From NCBI GenBank assembly GCA_038501625.1, contig JAZAYU010000081.1, positions 1,922,001-1,986,000 on the forward strand: a stretch of 64,000 bases of DNA, given 5' to 3'. The DNA is from Corbicula japonica. Taxonomy: Eukaryota > Mollusca > Bivalvia > Venerida > Cyrenidae. Within the stretch, counting starts at the first letter, position 1. Each line of letters starts with the position of its first letter. This document shows positions 1 through 10,988 of this stretch, piece by piece. Under the pieces are notes generated by a model, which saw only the letters and a list, made by a program, of their open reading frames with translations, did not search any database and was not told where the DNA came from. A program made the translations under genes and the position numbers.

Positions 1-138
1 AAAAGCATAATGTACAAAAATGTAGGCTCAGAAATCAACTTTTATTCACAATAATTTTAAACATGTGTTATATATAACTTGTTGTGTTATATACGGATAT
101 AAATCCGCGTGAGTGCATGTGCATTTAGTGTGTACAAG

Positions 139-290
139 CACAGAAACCTGAATTTCCATCAGAAGACATTCAGACACCACATAAACGACATTTCACCCTA
201 TATGCCTATATATTTGTAGGTAGGCATATAGTGTAAAATGTCATATATGTGATGTCTGGATGTTTTCTGTTGGAAATTAAGGTTTCTGTG
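139..290. repeat. Inverted repeat (hairpin, MITE-like)
   Basis: Arms of roughly 65 bp face each other. The left arm starts CACAGAAACC at 139 and the right arm ends GGTTTCTGTG at 290. The inner arms share CTATATGCCTA / TAGGCATATAG. There are scattered mismatches and a short loop around 210-220. The size and symmetry suit a short foldback or MITE, but I see no clear target duplication. Confidence 0.7.
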
Positions 291-676
291 GTATGAGAAC
301 GTATATGTGTTCGTGTTGGTTGTTGTTGTAATGTTCTAACTCCTTTCTATAGACGTCTGGTGCCTTGGAATAACTAATATGTTTTCTTTTGTAACTTCGC
401 ACTATGGTTAGGTATGTTCCAAAATATACAAAACCAATCGTAATAATTCTTAAAAATACATTGAATATGTCAGTGCAGATCTCAGAATGAGAATCCTACC
501 TCTCATAATATACCGATCAGCTAAAACATGTAATTTGCTGCATATAATGGTATATCTGAAATAAGAAAGGACGTTTTTTTTTTCGAACCAAAATGTTTTT
601 CTAAGCTGTGATAGTAAATACACTTCATTTTATAAAAAACACGAAGTTTTCATCAAGAAAATAAAACTATGCTGGA

Positions 677-741
677 GCAAAGGGGTTATTCGGCTACTAG
701 CCGAACATGCCCCTGCCCCGATGGCCGAACTAGCCCCTTGC
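677..741. repeat. Short GC-rich hairpin
   Basis: GCAAAGGGGTTATTCGGC at 677 is mirrored by GCCGAACTAGCCCCTTGC ending at 741. A smaller palindrome (CGGCTACTAGCCG) lies inside. It stands out as a GC-rich patch in AT-rich DNA. Function unknown. Confidence 0.6.
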
Positions 742-1624
742 GTGTATAGTTTTGAAGGTGATAAGAACAAGTTGTGACTTAACTGGGGGATGTTTTAACA
801 TGTTACATATGTAAAATTAATGTTCTTATTATGAATCCACGGCAAACATTTAAGGTGTTTGAACTTAAAAAAATTGGTCATTAAGTACCCATGTAAAGTG
901 CAAAAGCCGTAGTGAAGAAATATATGCAAAAACTCGGTAATAATTTAGCTAAAATATGTCCAACAACGGTATATTTTGACTAAAAACGCAGTTTCAAGTC
1001 ACGCAATTTTCTATTTTATCTTAGTAAACAAACAATCTTTCAGTTTGTACATTCAATACCTTTTTTGTTAAGGCCTCTAGAAACATAGGTTGAAAAACCG
1101 AGTGGAGCTCACACATCTGGCCTCCGGGTATATATATATTTCGATAACCGAGATATAAAACTACTTACCAGGTCAAAATATCTCCAGAAATGCACAAAAT
1201 AACGAAATATTCCGCCATATTGTTCCGCATAGAACATGTCCCTCACTTTCTTTTCCGCAAAAACCAAATACGTTGGACCCCGTGTAAATGATTAATCGGT
1301 GTATACTGTTTATGGATAAGCAGCAATATGATGATGCCCTGTTTATATAATCAAGCATGAACTATTTGCAGATTTGGGCGAATTAAATATTTTCAAGTAT
1401 TAATTTTTTACAAATGAAAAGAACTTGGCGATATCAAATTGAAAAAAAATCTTCTATGCTGATAACCAATTTTAAATTAACTTGTTTGTCAAGTTTTCGG
1501 TATCGTATTATAAGTAACCATTGTGGAAATTGTGGTTATAGAATCAAATAGACATTCGGGCGAAATGCTATCCTTTATTTGATATATGATAAATGTTATC
1601 GATTTAAACATCTACATTCTTATT

Positions 1625-1686
1625 GTGAAGTTGGCAATGAGTAATGAGTAGGGAATTGGATATTCAATATCCAGCTGAAATTGAAT
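1625..1686 (+). repeat. Left terminal inverted repeat of the satellite element
   Basis: This begins GTGAAGTTGGCAATGAG and contains the near-palindrome GGATATTCAATATCC at 1658-1672. Its reverse complement is at 10912-10973 with only two differences seen. Confidence 0.88.
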
Positions 1687-1962
1687 ACACTGCCAGCAGT
1701 GAGTTGGGTATTCGCTTTACACACACAGCGAATACCCTAATGAGATCGAATCCACTGCCAGCAGTGAGTTGGGTATTCGCTTTACACAAACAGCGAATAC
1801 CCTAATGAGATCGAATCCACTGCCAGCTGTGAGTTGGGTATTCGCTTTACACAAACAGCGAATACCCTAATGAGATCGAATCCACAGCCAGCTGTGAGTT
1901 GGGTATTCGTTCTACACTGACAGCGAATACCATTATGAGATCGAATCCACAGCCAGCTGTCA
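1687..1962 (-). repeat. 65-bp satellite, inverted block (about 4 monomers)
   Basis: Four or so copies of the 65-bp satellite lie in the orientation opposite to the main array, reading GGGTATTCGC...GCGAATACCC. Monomers are flanked by the complementary octamers GAATACCC and GGGTATTC, so each could fold back. Open frames here reflect the 195-nt (3 x 65) periodicity and are not genes. Confidence 0.88.
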
Positions 1963-3240
1963 GGGAGGGCTTTAATCCGAGGTTGGTCTCGGTTTCTGAT
2001 ATATTTTTTCTTTAAAAAGGAACATATCGTAAATATAAACATACATATTTTCGAAGGTTTAAATTCCAGTTCCAACCATGTATGAATTATTTGGCTAGTT
2101 TAGAAGACTGTCAAGATCCGAGCCTCCGTAATTGCGATGCAGAATATGGCCTTTTTTCTCTGGGTAAAGATTACGTCGTCCTTAATCTCCGCCATTTCAT
2201 GAACAGTTGTCATGTTTTATATACCATTTTACTCGCAATAATGAAATCTGAAAATTATTCTACAGGACTGAAGAGACCGCACTAATTCAAACCAGGTTAA
2301 AGCGAAAGAAGTAGGGCTCGAATCCGAGGCTGGTCTCGGTTTCTGATATTTATTTCATGGAAAGAGTGACATATCGTAACGGTAAACATACATGTTTGTG
2401 AGGGTTTAAATTCTGGTTCCAACCATATATAGATTGTTTGGTCAGCTTAGAAAACTGTACAGATCCGTGCCTCCGTAATTGCATTATGTGCAGAATATGG
2501 ATTTGTTCTATTGTTAAACGTTACGTCGTCCTAAATCTCCACCATTTTGTGAACAGTTTTTATGATTTATATACCATTTTAATCGCAAGAACGAGATCTT
2601 CAAATTATTCTGCATGCCGGAAGAGATCGCACCAAAGCAATCCAGGTTAAAGCGAAAGAAGGAGGGCTTTAATCCGAGGTTGGTCTCGGTTTCTGGTATC
2701 TTTTTTCTTTAAAATTTGGACATATCGTAAAGGTAAACATACATATTTTCGAAGGTTTAAATTCCGGTTCCAACCATGTATGGATTGTTTGGCCAGCTTT
2801 GGAGACTGCACAGATCCGAACCTCCGTAATTGCGAGTATATGCAAAATATGGCATTCTTTGTATAAGTAAACATTACGTACGTCGTCCTAAATCTCCGCA
2901 AGTTGATGAGCAGTTTTCATGTTTTATATACCATTTTACTCGCAACAAAAGATATCTGAAAATTATTCTACATACCAGAAGAGACCGCAACAAAGCAATC
3001 CAGGTTAAAGCGAAAGACGTAAGGCTCCAATCCTAGGCTGGTCTCGGTTTCTGATATTTATTTCATTAAAAGAGGGACATATCTTAAATGTAAACATATA
3101 ATTATGTTTACGAGGGTTTAAATTCTGATTCCAACCATGTATAGATTGTTTGACCAGCATAGAAGACTGTACGGATCCGAGCCTCCGTAATTGCGTTTAT
3201 ATGCAGAATATGGATTTGTTCTATCGTCAAACATTCCGCA
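1963..3240. repeat. Tandem repeat of about 350 bp, roughly 3.6 copies
   Basis: The motif GGYTGGTCTCGGTTTCTG recurs at 1981, 2328, 2678 and 3036, giving spacings of 347, 350 and 358 bp. Each unit continues with a conserved stretch containing TCCAACCATGTATRGATTG and CCTCCGTAATTGCG, then an AGGTTAAAGCGAAAGA tail. The fourth copy is truncated near 3235. Short open frames of 67-84 codons recur in the copies but are not aligned between copies and are broken by indels, so I do not treat them as genes. Confidence 0.85.
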
Positions 3241-3289
3241 GAATGCACTGCTGGACATTCAAAACATGCATAAAATCGAATTTCAAAGA

Positions 3290-4380
3290 ATCAAGAAGGC
3301 CGCCAGGCTGCGAAAACTTAAAAAAAAGCAAAGCTAGTTCTTGTTGATATTTTGCTAGTTCACCCCTGTAATGTGCATTATATGCTGAAAAATCGATTTC
3401 AAGACGTTTAAAGATAAACATAAATTATGATAAATATTAAGTTTAGGCCGTTAGGCTTCGAAAACTTCAAAAACAAAGCTAGTTCTTGTTGATATTTTAC
3501 TTAATCATGCCTGAAATGTACATTGCATGCTGTAAAAATCGAATTAAAGCCGTTTTTAAGATAAATTATGATAAATATTAAGTTGAAGGCGCTAGGCCGC
3601 CAGGCCGCTAGGCCGCTAGGCCGCCAGGCTTCGAAAACTTAAAAAAATCAAAGCTAGTTCTTGTTGATATTTTACTTAATCATCCCTGAAATGTACATTG
3701 CATGCTGTAAAAATCGAACTCAAGCCGTTTTTCAGAAAAAAAGATAAATATTAAGTTTAGGCCGCTAGGCCGCCAGGCTTCGAAAACTTAAAAAAAAATA
3801 AAAGCTAGTTTTTGTTGGTTTTTTGCTTATTCGTCCCTGAAATGTACATTACATGCTGAAAAAATTGATTTCAAGACGTTTTAAGATAAACATAAATTAT
3901 GATAAATATTAAGTTTAGGCCGCTAGGCCGACATGCCGCTAGGCCGACATGCCGCTAGGCCACCAGACATCGAAAACTTAAAAAAAATCGAAGCTAGTTC
4001 TTGTTGATATTTTACTTAATCATCCCTGAAATGTACATTCCATGCTGTAAAAATCGAATTCAAGCCGTGTTTAAGATAAATTATGATAAATATTAAGTTT
4101 AGGCCGCTAGGCCGCCAGGCTTCGAAAACTTAAAAAAAAATCAGAGCTAGTTCTTGTTGATATTTTGCTTATTCACCCCTGAAATGTACATTACATGCTG
4201 AAAAAATCGATTTCAAGACATTTTTAAGATAAACATAAATTATGATAAATTTTAAGTTTAGGCCGCTGGGCAGCTAGGCCGCCAGGCCGCTAGGCCGCCA
4301 AGCTTCGAAAAGTTAAAAAAAAAATCAAAGCTAGTTCTTGTTGATGTTTTACTTAATCATCAACTGAAATGTAATTTACA
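3290..4380. repeat. Tandem repeat of about 150-190 bp, 7 copies, with 9-bp GCCGCTAGG stutters
   Basis: The landmark CGAAAACTT (CGAAAAGTT in the last copy) recurs at 3311, 3459, 3632, 3781, 3971, 4122 and 4305. Each unit has a core (CAAAGCTAGTTCTTGTTGAT..., GAAATGTACATT, GATAAATATTAAG) of about 145 bp plus a variable number of GCCGCTAGG-type 9-mers. The differing 9-mer numbers account for the alternation of unit length between about 150 and 173-190 bp. Confidence 0.85.
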
Positions 4381-4559
4381 AAGTGTACATGGGAGTAAAT
4401 GTACAAAGAGATTCCGAATCGTCTTTGCAGATAAACTAGAACTTTGTTAAATAATTTATTTAAAAAAATAAAAGCTAAATCATGTCGATAACTTTGTTAT
4501 ACTCCCCTGCAATTTACATTTTATGCTGTAAAAATAGATTTCAGTCCGTTTTAAAGATC

Positions 4560-4715
4560 AACCTAAATTGTGATAAAGGCAGCCATCTTCACGCCGCTAA
4601 GCCGCTAACTTCACGTCGCAAGGTCGCTAGGCCGCCAGGCCGCTAACTTCACGCCGCCAGGCCGCTAGGCCGCTAACTTCAAGCCGCAAGGCCGCTAGGC
4701 CGCTAACTTCACACA
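4560..4715. repeat. GCCGCTAGG / GCCGCTAACTTCAC minisatellite
   Basis: A GC-rich patch built of GCCGCTAGGCC and CCGCTAACTTCACGCCG units, with about ten GCCGC words in 150 bp. It joins the preceding tandem family to the forward satellite array. Confidence 0.75.
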
Positions 4716-4727
4716 TCTTTTGTGAAG

Positions 4728-5225
4728 ACCGAATACCCAACTCACTGCTAGCGATAGATTCGATCTCATTACGGTATTCACTGTTTGTTTAAGGCGAATA
4801 CAAAACTCACAGCTGGCAGTGGATTCAATCTCATTAGGGTATTCGCTGTGTGTGTAAGCGAATACTCAACTCACTGCTGGAAGGGGATTTGATTTCAATA
4901 GGGTATTGGCTGTTTGTGTAAAGCGAATACCCAACTCGCCGCTGGCAGTGGATTCGATCTCATTAGGGTAATCGCTGTCAGTGTAGAACGAATACCCAAC
5001 TCCCAGCTGTCAGTGGATTCGATCTCATTAGGGTATTCGCTGTCATTGAAGTACGAATACCCAACTCACTAATGGCAGTGGATTTGATCTCATTTTGGTA
5101 TTCCCCTTTTGTGTAAACTGAATACCCAACTCACTGCTGTCAGTGGATTCGGTCTCATTACGGCATTGGCTGTGAGTTTAAAGCGAATACCCAACTCATT
5201 GCACAAACTCACTGCTGCTCATTGC
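4728..5225 (+). repeat. 65-bp satellite, forward block 1 (about 7-8 monomers)
   Basis: Degenerate monomers of the 65-bp satellite (GAATACCCAACTCAC...GATTCGATCTCATTAGG...) are more diverged than those in the main array, as expected at an array edge. It ends in a short duplication of AACTCA(C/T)TGC at about 5190-5218. Confidence 0.85.
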
Positions 5226-5588
5226 GTTTATTTCAATAAAAATACAAAAAAAATGGGTAGTTCCGGATCACCCCAACATGGTCTATTCCGGATCACTTCC
5301 GGTTATCGCCTGGATATAACTTCCCTAGTCAAAAAATAACTCCGATTAATTTCCGGTCACTTAAAGTTAACCAACAATTTTCAAAGTAAAATTCGCCCTT
5401 CTTAAGCAACAGCAAGATATTCCTTCAAAGTGGTTAAAAAAACAGTCACTTCCATTCCGAGTAAAGGTACAAATTAGTTACTAAAACTAAGAGTAAGTAA
5501 ATAAAGAAATGACGTGAAAATACACTACAACATAAAAAAATGGCAGTTCCGGATCACCCCATCACAGTTTATTCCGGACCATTTCCTA
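5226..5588. repeat. Non-satellite insert with direct repeats inside the array
   Basis: A stretch of about 360 bp interrupts the satellite. Near its ends are two similar direct repeats: 5253-5302 (AGTTCCGGATCACCCCA, then TATTCCGGATCACTTCC) and 5539-5585 (AGTTCCGGATCACCCCA, then TATTCCGGACCATTTCC). This could be an inserted element or the remains of another repeat family. No coding potential is visible. Confidence 0.6.
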
Positions 5589-8500
5589 AGGGCATTTGGT
5601 GTTTGTGTAAAGAGAATACCCAACTCACTGCTGGCAGTGGATTCGATCTCATTAGGGTATTCGCTGTCATTGTAGAACGAATACCCAACTCACAGCTGGC
5701 TGTGGATTCGATCTCATTAGGGTATTCGCTGTCATTGTAAAACGAATACCCAACTCACTGCTGGCTATGGATTCGATCTCATTAGGGTATTCGTTGTCAG
5801 TGTAGAACGAATACCCAACTCACAGCTGGCTGTGGATTCGATCTTATTAGGGTATTCGCTGTGTGTGTAAAGCGAATACCCAACTCACAGCTGGCTATGG
5901 ATTCGATCTCATTAGGGTATTCGCTGTCAGTGTAGAACAAATACCCAACTGACAGCTGGCTGTGGATTCGATCTCATTAGGGTATTCGCTGTGTGTGTAA
6001 CGCGAATACCCAACTCACTGCTGGCAGTGGATTCGATCTCATTAGGGTATTCGTTGTCAGTGTAGAACGAATACCCAACTCACAGCTGGCTGTGGATCCG
6101 ATGTCATTAGGGTATTCCCTGTGTGTGTTTAAAGAGAATACCAAACTCACTGCTGACAGTGGATTCGATCTCATTAGGGTATTCGCTGTCAGTGTAGAAC
6201 GAATACCCAACTCACAGCCGGCTGTGGATTCGATCTCATTAGGGTATTCGCTGTGTGTGTAAAGCGAATACCCAACTCACTGCTGGCAGTGGATTCGATC
6301 TCATTAGGGTATTCGCTGTCAGTGTAGAACGAATACCCAACTCACAGCTGGCTGTGGATTCGATCTCATTAGGGTATTCCCTGTGTGTCAGTAAAGCGAA
6401 TACCCAACTCAATGCTGGCAGTGGGTTAGATCTCATTAGGGTATTCGCTGTCAGTGTAGAACGAATACCCAACTCACAGCCGGCTGTGGATTCGATCTCA
6501 TTAGGGTATTCGCTGTTTCTGTAAAGCGAATACCCAATTCACTGCTGGCAGTGGATTCGATCTCATTAGGGTATTCGCTGTCAGTGTAGAACGAATACCC
6601 AACTCACTTCTGGCAGTGGATTCGATCTCATTAGGGTATTCGCTGTTTGTGTAAAGCGAATACCCAACTCACTGCTGGCAGTGGATTTGATCTCATTAGG
6701 GTATTCGTTGTCAGTGTAGAACGAATACCCAACTCACAGCTGGCTGTGGATTCGATCTCATTAGGGTATTCGCTGTTTGTGTAAAGCGAATACCAAACTC
6801 ACTTCTGGCAATGGGTTCGATCTCATTAGGGTATTCGCTGTCAGTGTTGAACGAATACCCAACTCACAGCTGGCTATGGATTCGATGTCATTTGTGTATT
6901 CGCTGAATGTGTAAAGCGAATACCCAACTCACTGCTGGCAGTGGATTCGATCTCATTAGGGTATTCGCTGTGTGTGTAAAGCGAATACCCAACTCGCAGC
7001 TGGCTGTGGATTCCATCTCATTAGGGTATTCGCTGTCAGTGAAGAACGAATACCCAACTCACAGCTGGCTGTGGATTCGATCTCATTAGTGTATTCGCTG
7101 TTTGTGTAAAGCGAATACCCAACTCACTTCTGGCAGTGGATTCGATCTCATTAGGGTATTCGCTGTCAGTGAAGAGCGAATACCCAACTCACAGCTGGTT
7201 GAGGATTCGATCTCATTAGGGTATTCCCTGTGTGTACAGCGGATACCCAACTCACTTCTGGCAGTGGATTCGATCTCATTAGGGTATTCGCTGTCAGTGT
7301 AGAACGAATACCCAACTCACAGCTGGCTGTGGATTCGATCTCATTAGGGTATTCGCTGTGTGTGTAAAGCGAATACCCAACTCACTGCTGGCAGTGGATT
7401 CGATCACATTAGGGTATTCGCTGAATGTGTAAAGCGAATACCCAACTCAATGCTGGCAGTAGATTCGATCTCATTAGGGTATTCGCTGTGTGTGTAAAGC
7501 GAATACCCAACTCACTGCTGGCTGTGGATTCGATCACATTAGGGTATTCGCTGTCAGTGTAGAACGAATACCCAACTCACTGCTGGCTGTGGATTCGATC
7601 TCATTAGGGTATTCGCTGTCAGTGTAGAACGAATACCCAACTCACAGCTGGCTGTGGATTCGATGCCATTAGGGTATTCGCTGAATGTGTAAAACGAATA
7701 CCCAACTCACTGCTGGCAGTTGATTCGATCTCATTAGGGTATTCGCTGTGTGTGTAAAGCGAATACCCAACTCACAGCTGGCTGTGGATTCGATCTCATT
7801 AGGGTATTCGCTGTCAGTGTAGAACGAATACCCAACTCACAGCCAGCTGAGGATTCGATCTCATTAGGGTATTCGCTTAATGTGTACAGCGAATACCCAA
7901 CTCAATTCTGGCAGTGGATTCGATCTCATTAGGGTATTCGCTGTCAGTGTAGAACGAATACCCAACTCACAGCTGGCTGTTGATTCGATCTCATTAGGGT
8001 ATTCGCTGTGTGTGTACAGCGAATACCCAACTCAATTCTGGCAGTGGATTCGATCTCATTAGGGTATTCGCTGTCAGTGTAGAACGAATACCCAACTCAC
8101 AGCTGGCTGTTGATTCGATCTCATTAGGGTATTCGCTCTGTGTGTGTAAAGCAAATACCCAACTCACTGCTGGCAATGGATGCGATCTCATTAGGGTATT
8201 CGCTGTCAGTGTAGAACGAATACCCAACTCACAGCTGGCTGTGGATTCGATCTCATTTGGGTATTCGCTGTGTGTGTAAAGCGAATACCCAACTCACTGC
8301 TGGCTGTGGATTCGATCTCATTAGGGTATTCGCTGAATGTGTAAAACGAATACCCAACTCACTGCTTGCAGTGGATTCGATCTCATTAGGGTATTCGCTC
8401 TCAGTGTAGAACGAATACCCAACTCACAGCTGGCTGTGGATTCGATCTCATTAGGGTATTCGGTGTCAGTGTAGAACGAATACCCAACTCACAGCTGGCT

Positions 8501-10911
8501 GAGGATTCGATCTCATTAGGGTATTCGCTGAATGTGTAAAGCGAACACCCAACTCACTGCTGGCATTGGATTCGATCTCATTAGGGTATTCGCTATCAGT
8601 GTAGAACGAATACCCAACTCACAGCTGGCTGTGAATTCGATCTCATTAGGGTATTCGCTGTGTGTGTAAACCGAATACCCAACTCACTGCTGGTAGTGGA
8701 TTCGATCTCATTAGTGTATTCGCTGTCAGTGTAGAACAAATACCCAACTCACAGCTGGCTGTGGATGCGATCTCATTAGGGTATTCGCTGTTTGTTTAAA
8801 GCGAATACCCAACTCACTGCTGGCTGTAGGTTCGATCTCATTAGGGTATTCGCAGTGTGTGTAAACCGAATACCCAACTCACTGCTTGCAGTGGATTCGA
8901 TCTCATTAGGGTATTCGCTCTCAATGTAGAACGAATACCCAACTCACAGCTGGCTGTGGATTCGATCTCATTAGGGTATTCGCTGTCAGTGTAGAACGAA
9001 TACCCAACTCACAGCTGGCTGAGGATTCGATCTCATTAGGGTATTCGCTGTGTGTATAAAGCGAATACCCAACTCACTGCTGGCAGTGGATTCGATCTCA
9101 TTAGGGTATTCGCTGTCAGTGTAGAACGAATACCCAACTCACAGCCAGCTGAGGATTCGATCTCATTAGGGTATTCGCTTAATGTGTACAGCGAATACCC
9201 AACTCAATTCTGGCAGTGGATTCGATCTCATTAGGGTATTCGCTGTCAGTGTAGAACGAATACCCAACTCACAGCTGGCTGTTGATTCGATCTCATTAGG
9301 GTATTCGCTGTGTGTGTACAGCGAATACCCAACTCAATTCTGGCAGTGGATTCGATCTCATTAGGGTATTCGCTGTCAGTGTAGAACGAATACCCAACTC
9401 ACAGCTGGCTGTTGATTCGATCTCATTAGGGTATTCGCTCTGTGTGTGTAAAGCAAATACCCAACTCACTGCTGGCAATGGATGCGATCTCATTAGGGTA
9501 TTCGCTGTCAGTGTAGAACGAATACCCAACTCACAGCTGGGTGTGGATTCGATCTCATTTGGGTATTCGCTGTGTGTGTAAAGCGAATACCCAACTCACT
9601 GCTGGCTGTGGATTCGATCTCATTAGGGTATTCGCTGAATGTGTAAAACGAATACCCAACTCACTGCTTGCAGTGGATTCGATCTCATTAGGGTATTCGC
9701 TCTCAGTGTAGAACGAATACCCAACTTACAGCTGGCTGTGGATTCGATCTCATTAGGGTATTCGGTGTCAGTGTAGAAGGAATACCCAACTCACTGCTGG
9801 CTGAGGGTTCGATCTCATTAGGGTATTCGCTGAATGTGTAAAGCGAATACCCAACTCACTGCTGGCATTGGATTCGATCTCATTAGGGTATTCGCTATCA
9901 GTGTAGAACGAATACCCAACTCACAGCTGGCTGTGAATTCGATCTCATTAGGGTATTCGCTGTGTGTGTAAACCGAATACCCAACTCACTGCTGGTAGTG
10001 GATTCGATCTCATTAGTGTATTCGCTGTCAGTGTAGAACAAATACCCAACTCACAGCTGGCTGTGGATGCGATCTCATTAGGGTATTCGCTGTTTGTTTA
10101 AAGCGAATACCCAACTCACTGCTGGCTGTAGGTTCGATCTCATTAGGGTATTCGCAGTGTGTGTAAACCGAATACCCAACTCACTGCTTGCAGTGGATTC
10201 GATCTCATTAGGGTATTCGCTCTCAATGTAGAACGAATACCCAACTCACAGCTGGCTGTGGATTCGATCTCATTAGGGTATTCGCTGTCAGTGTAGAACG
10301 AATACCCAACTCACAGCTGGCTGAGGATTCGATCTCATTAGGGTATTCGCTGTGTGTATAAAGCGAATACCCAACTCACTGCTGGCAGTGGATTCGATCT
10401 CATTAGGGTATTCGCTGTCAGTGTAGAACGAATACCAAACTGACAGCTGGCTGTGGATTTGATCTCATAATGGTATTCGCTGTCAGTGTAGAACGAATAC
10501 CCAACTCACAGCTGGCTGTGGATTCGATCTCATTAGGGTATTCGCTGTTTGTGTAAAGCGAATACCCAACTCACAGCTGGCAGTGGATTCGATCTCATTA
10601 GGGTATTCGCTGTTTGTTTAAAGCGAATACCCAACTCACTGCTGGCTGTAGGTTCGATCTCATTAGGGTATTCGCAGTGTGTGTAAAGCGAATACCCAAC
10701 TCACTGCTGGCAGTGGATTCGATCTCATTAGGGTATTCGCTGTCAGTGTAGAACGAATACCCAACTCACAGCTGGCTGTGGATTCGATCTCATTAGGGTA
10801 TTCGCTGTCAGTGTAGAACGAATACCCTACTCACAGCTGGCTGTGGATGCGATCTCATTAGGGTATTCGCTGTGTGTGTAAAGCGAATACCCAACTCACA
10901 GCTGGCAGTGG
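5589..10911 (+). repeat. 65-bp satellite, main forward array (about 82 monomers)
   Basis: A regular 65-bp period is seen throughout. Two monomer types tend to alternate, giving a 130-bp dimer. Type A reads CTGCTGGCAGTGG...GTGTGTGTAAAGC and type B reads CAGCTGGCTGTGG...GTCAGTGTAGAAC. Because 65 is not a multiple of 3, open frames of 60-97 codons recur on both strands with period 195 nt. They repeat the same peptide in shifted register and are not genes. Confidence 0.95.
7788..10435 (+). repeat. Higher-order repeat, about 2 copies of 1302 bp
   Basis: Variant-bearing monomers recur with an offset of exactly 1302 bp, about 20 monomers. Examples are the CAATTCTGGCAGTGG monomers (8031 and 9333), CTGGCTGTAGG (8820 and 10122) and TCTCAATGTAGAACG (8920 and 10222). 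The copies differ at only a handful of positions, which implies a recent block duplication. The match ends near 9133 in copy one and 10435 in copy two. Confidence 0.85.
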
Positions 10912-10973
10912 ATTCAATTTTAGCTGGATATTGAATATCCAATTCCCTACTCATTACTCACTGCCAACTTCAC
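10912..10973 (-). repeat. Right terminal inverted repeat of the satellite element
   Basis: This is the reverse complement of 1625-1686, ending CCAACTTCAC. Four bases (ACAC) separate it from the right-hand CTACATTCTTA. Confidence 0.88.
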
Positions 10974-10988
10974 ACACCTACATTCTTA

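Larger units (their letters stand above)
1..1611. other. AT-rich intergenic DNA
   Basis: No coding exon or RNA gene can be supported here. The stretch contains two hairpin-forming inverted repeats, listed separately. The only open frame of note, about 61 codons on the minus strand near 1173-1358, has no recognisable domain and looks incidental. Confidence 0.6.
1612..10988. mobile_element. Composite satellite-bearing TIR element, 11-bp direct repeats
   Basis: The whole block is framed by the direct repeat CTACATTCTTA at 1612-1622 and 10978-10988. Just inside lie 62-bp terminal inverted repeats, 1625-1686 and 10912-10973, which match at about 60 of 62 positions. The interior contains a short inverted satellite block, a mosaic core of other tandem repeats and a long forward satellite array. 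I see no transposase, integrase or reverse transcriptase frame, so it would be non-autonomous. Long TIRs with a target duplication of 9-11 bp are known from Mutator-like elements, so that superfamily is one guess. Tandem repeats inside an element also recall the Helitron-related elements of bivalves, but those lack such TIRs and target duplications. The classification is inference; the ends are seen directly. Confidence 0.8.

Noticed and set aside
5993..9581. Many 60-97-codon frames reading NTQLTAGSGFDLIRVFAVSV on both strands
   Set aside because: They repeat every 195 nt (3 x 65) because of the satellite period, end at the same repeat-borne stops, and exist on both strands. No start signal or splice context.
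1612..10988. CRISPR-like array
   Set aside because: Monomers are joined directly without unique spacers, and the DNA is eukaryotic.
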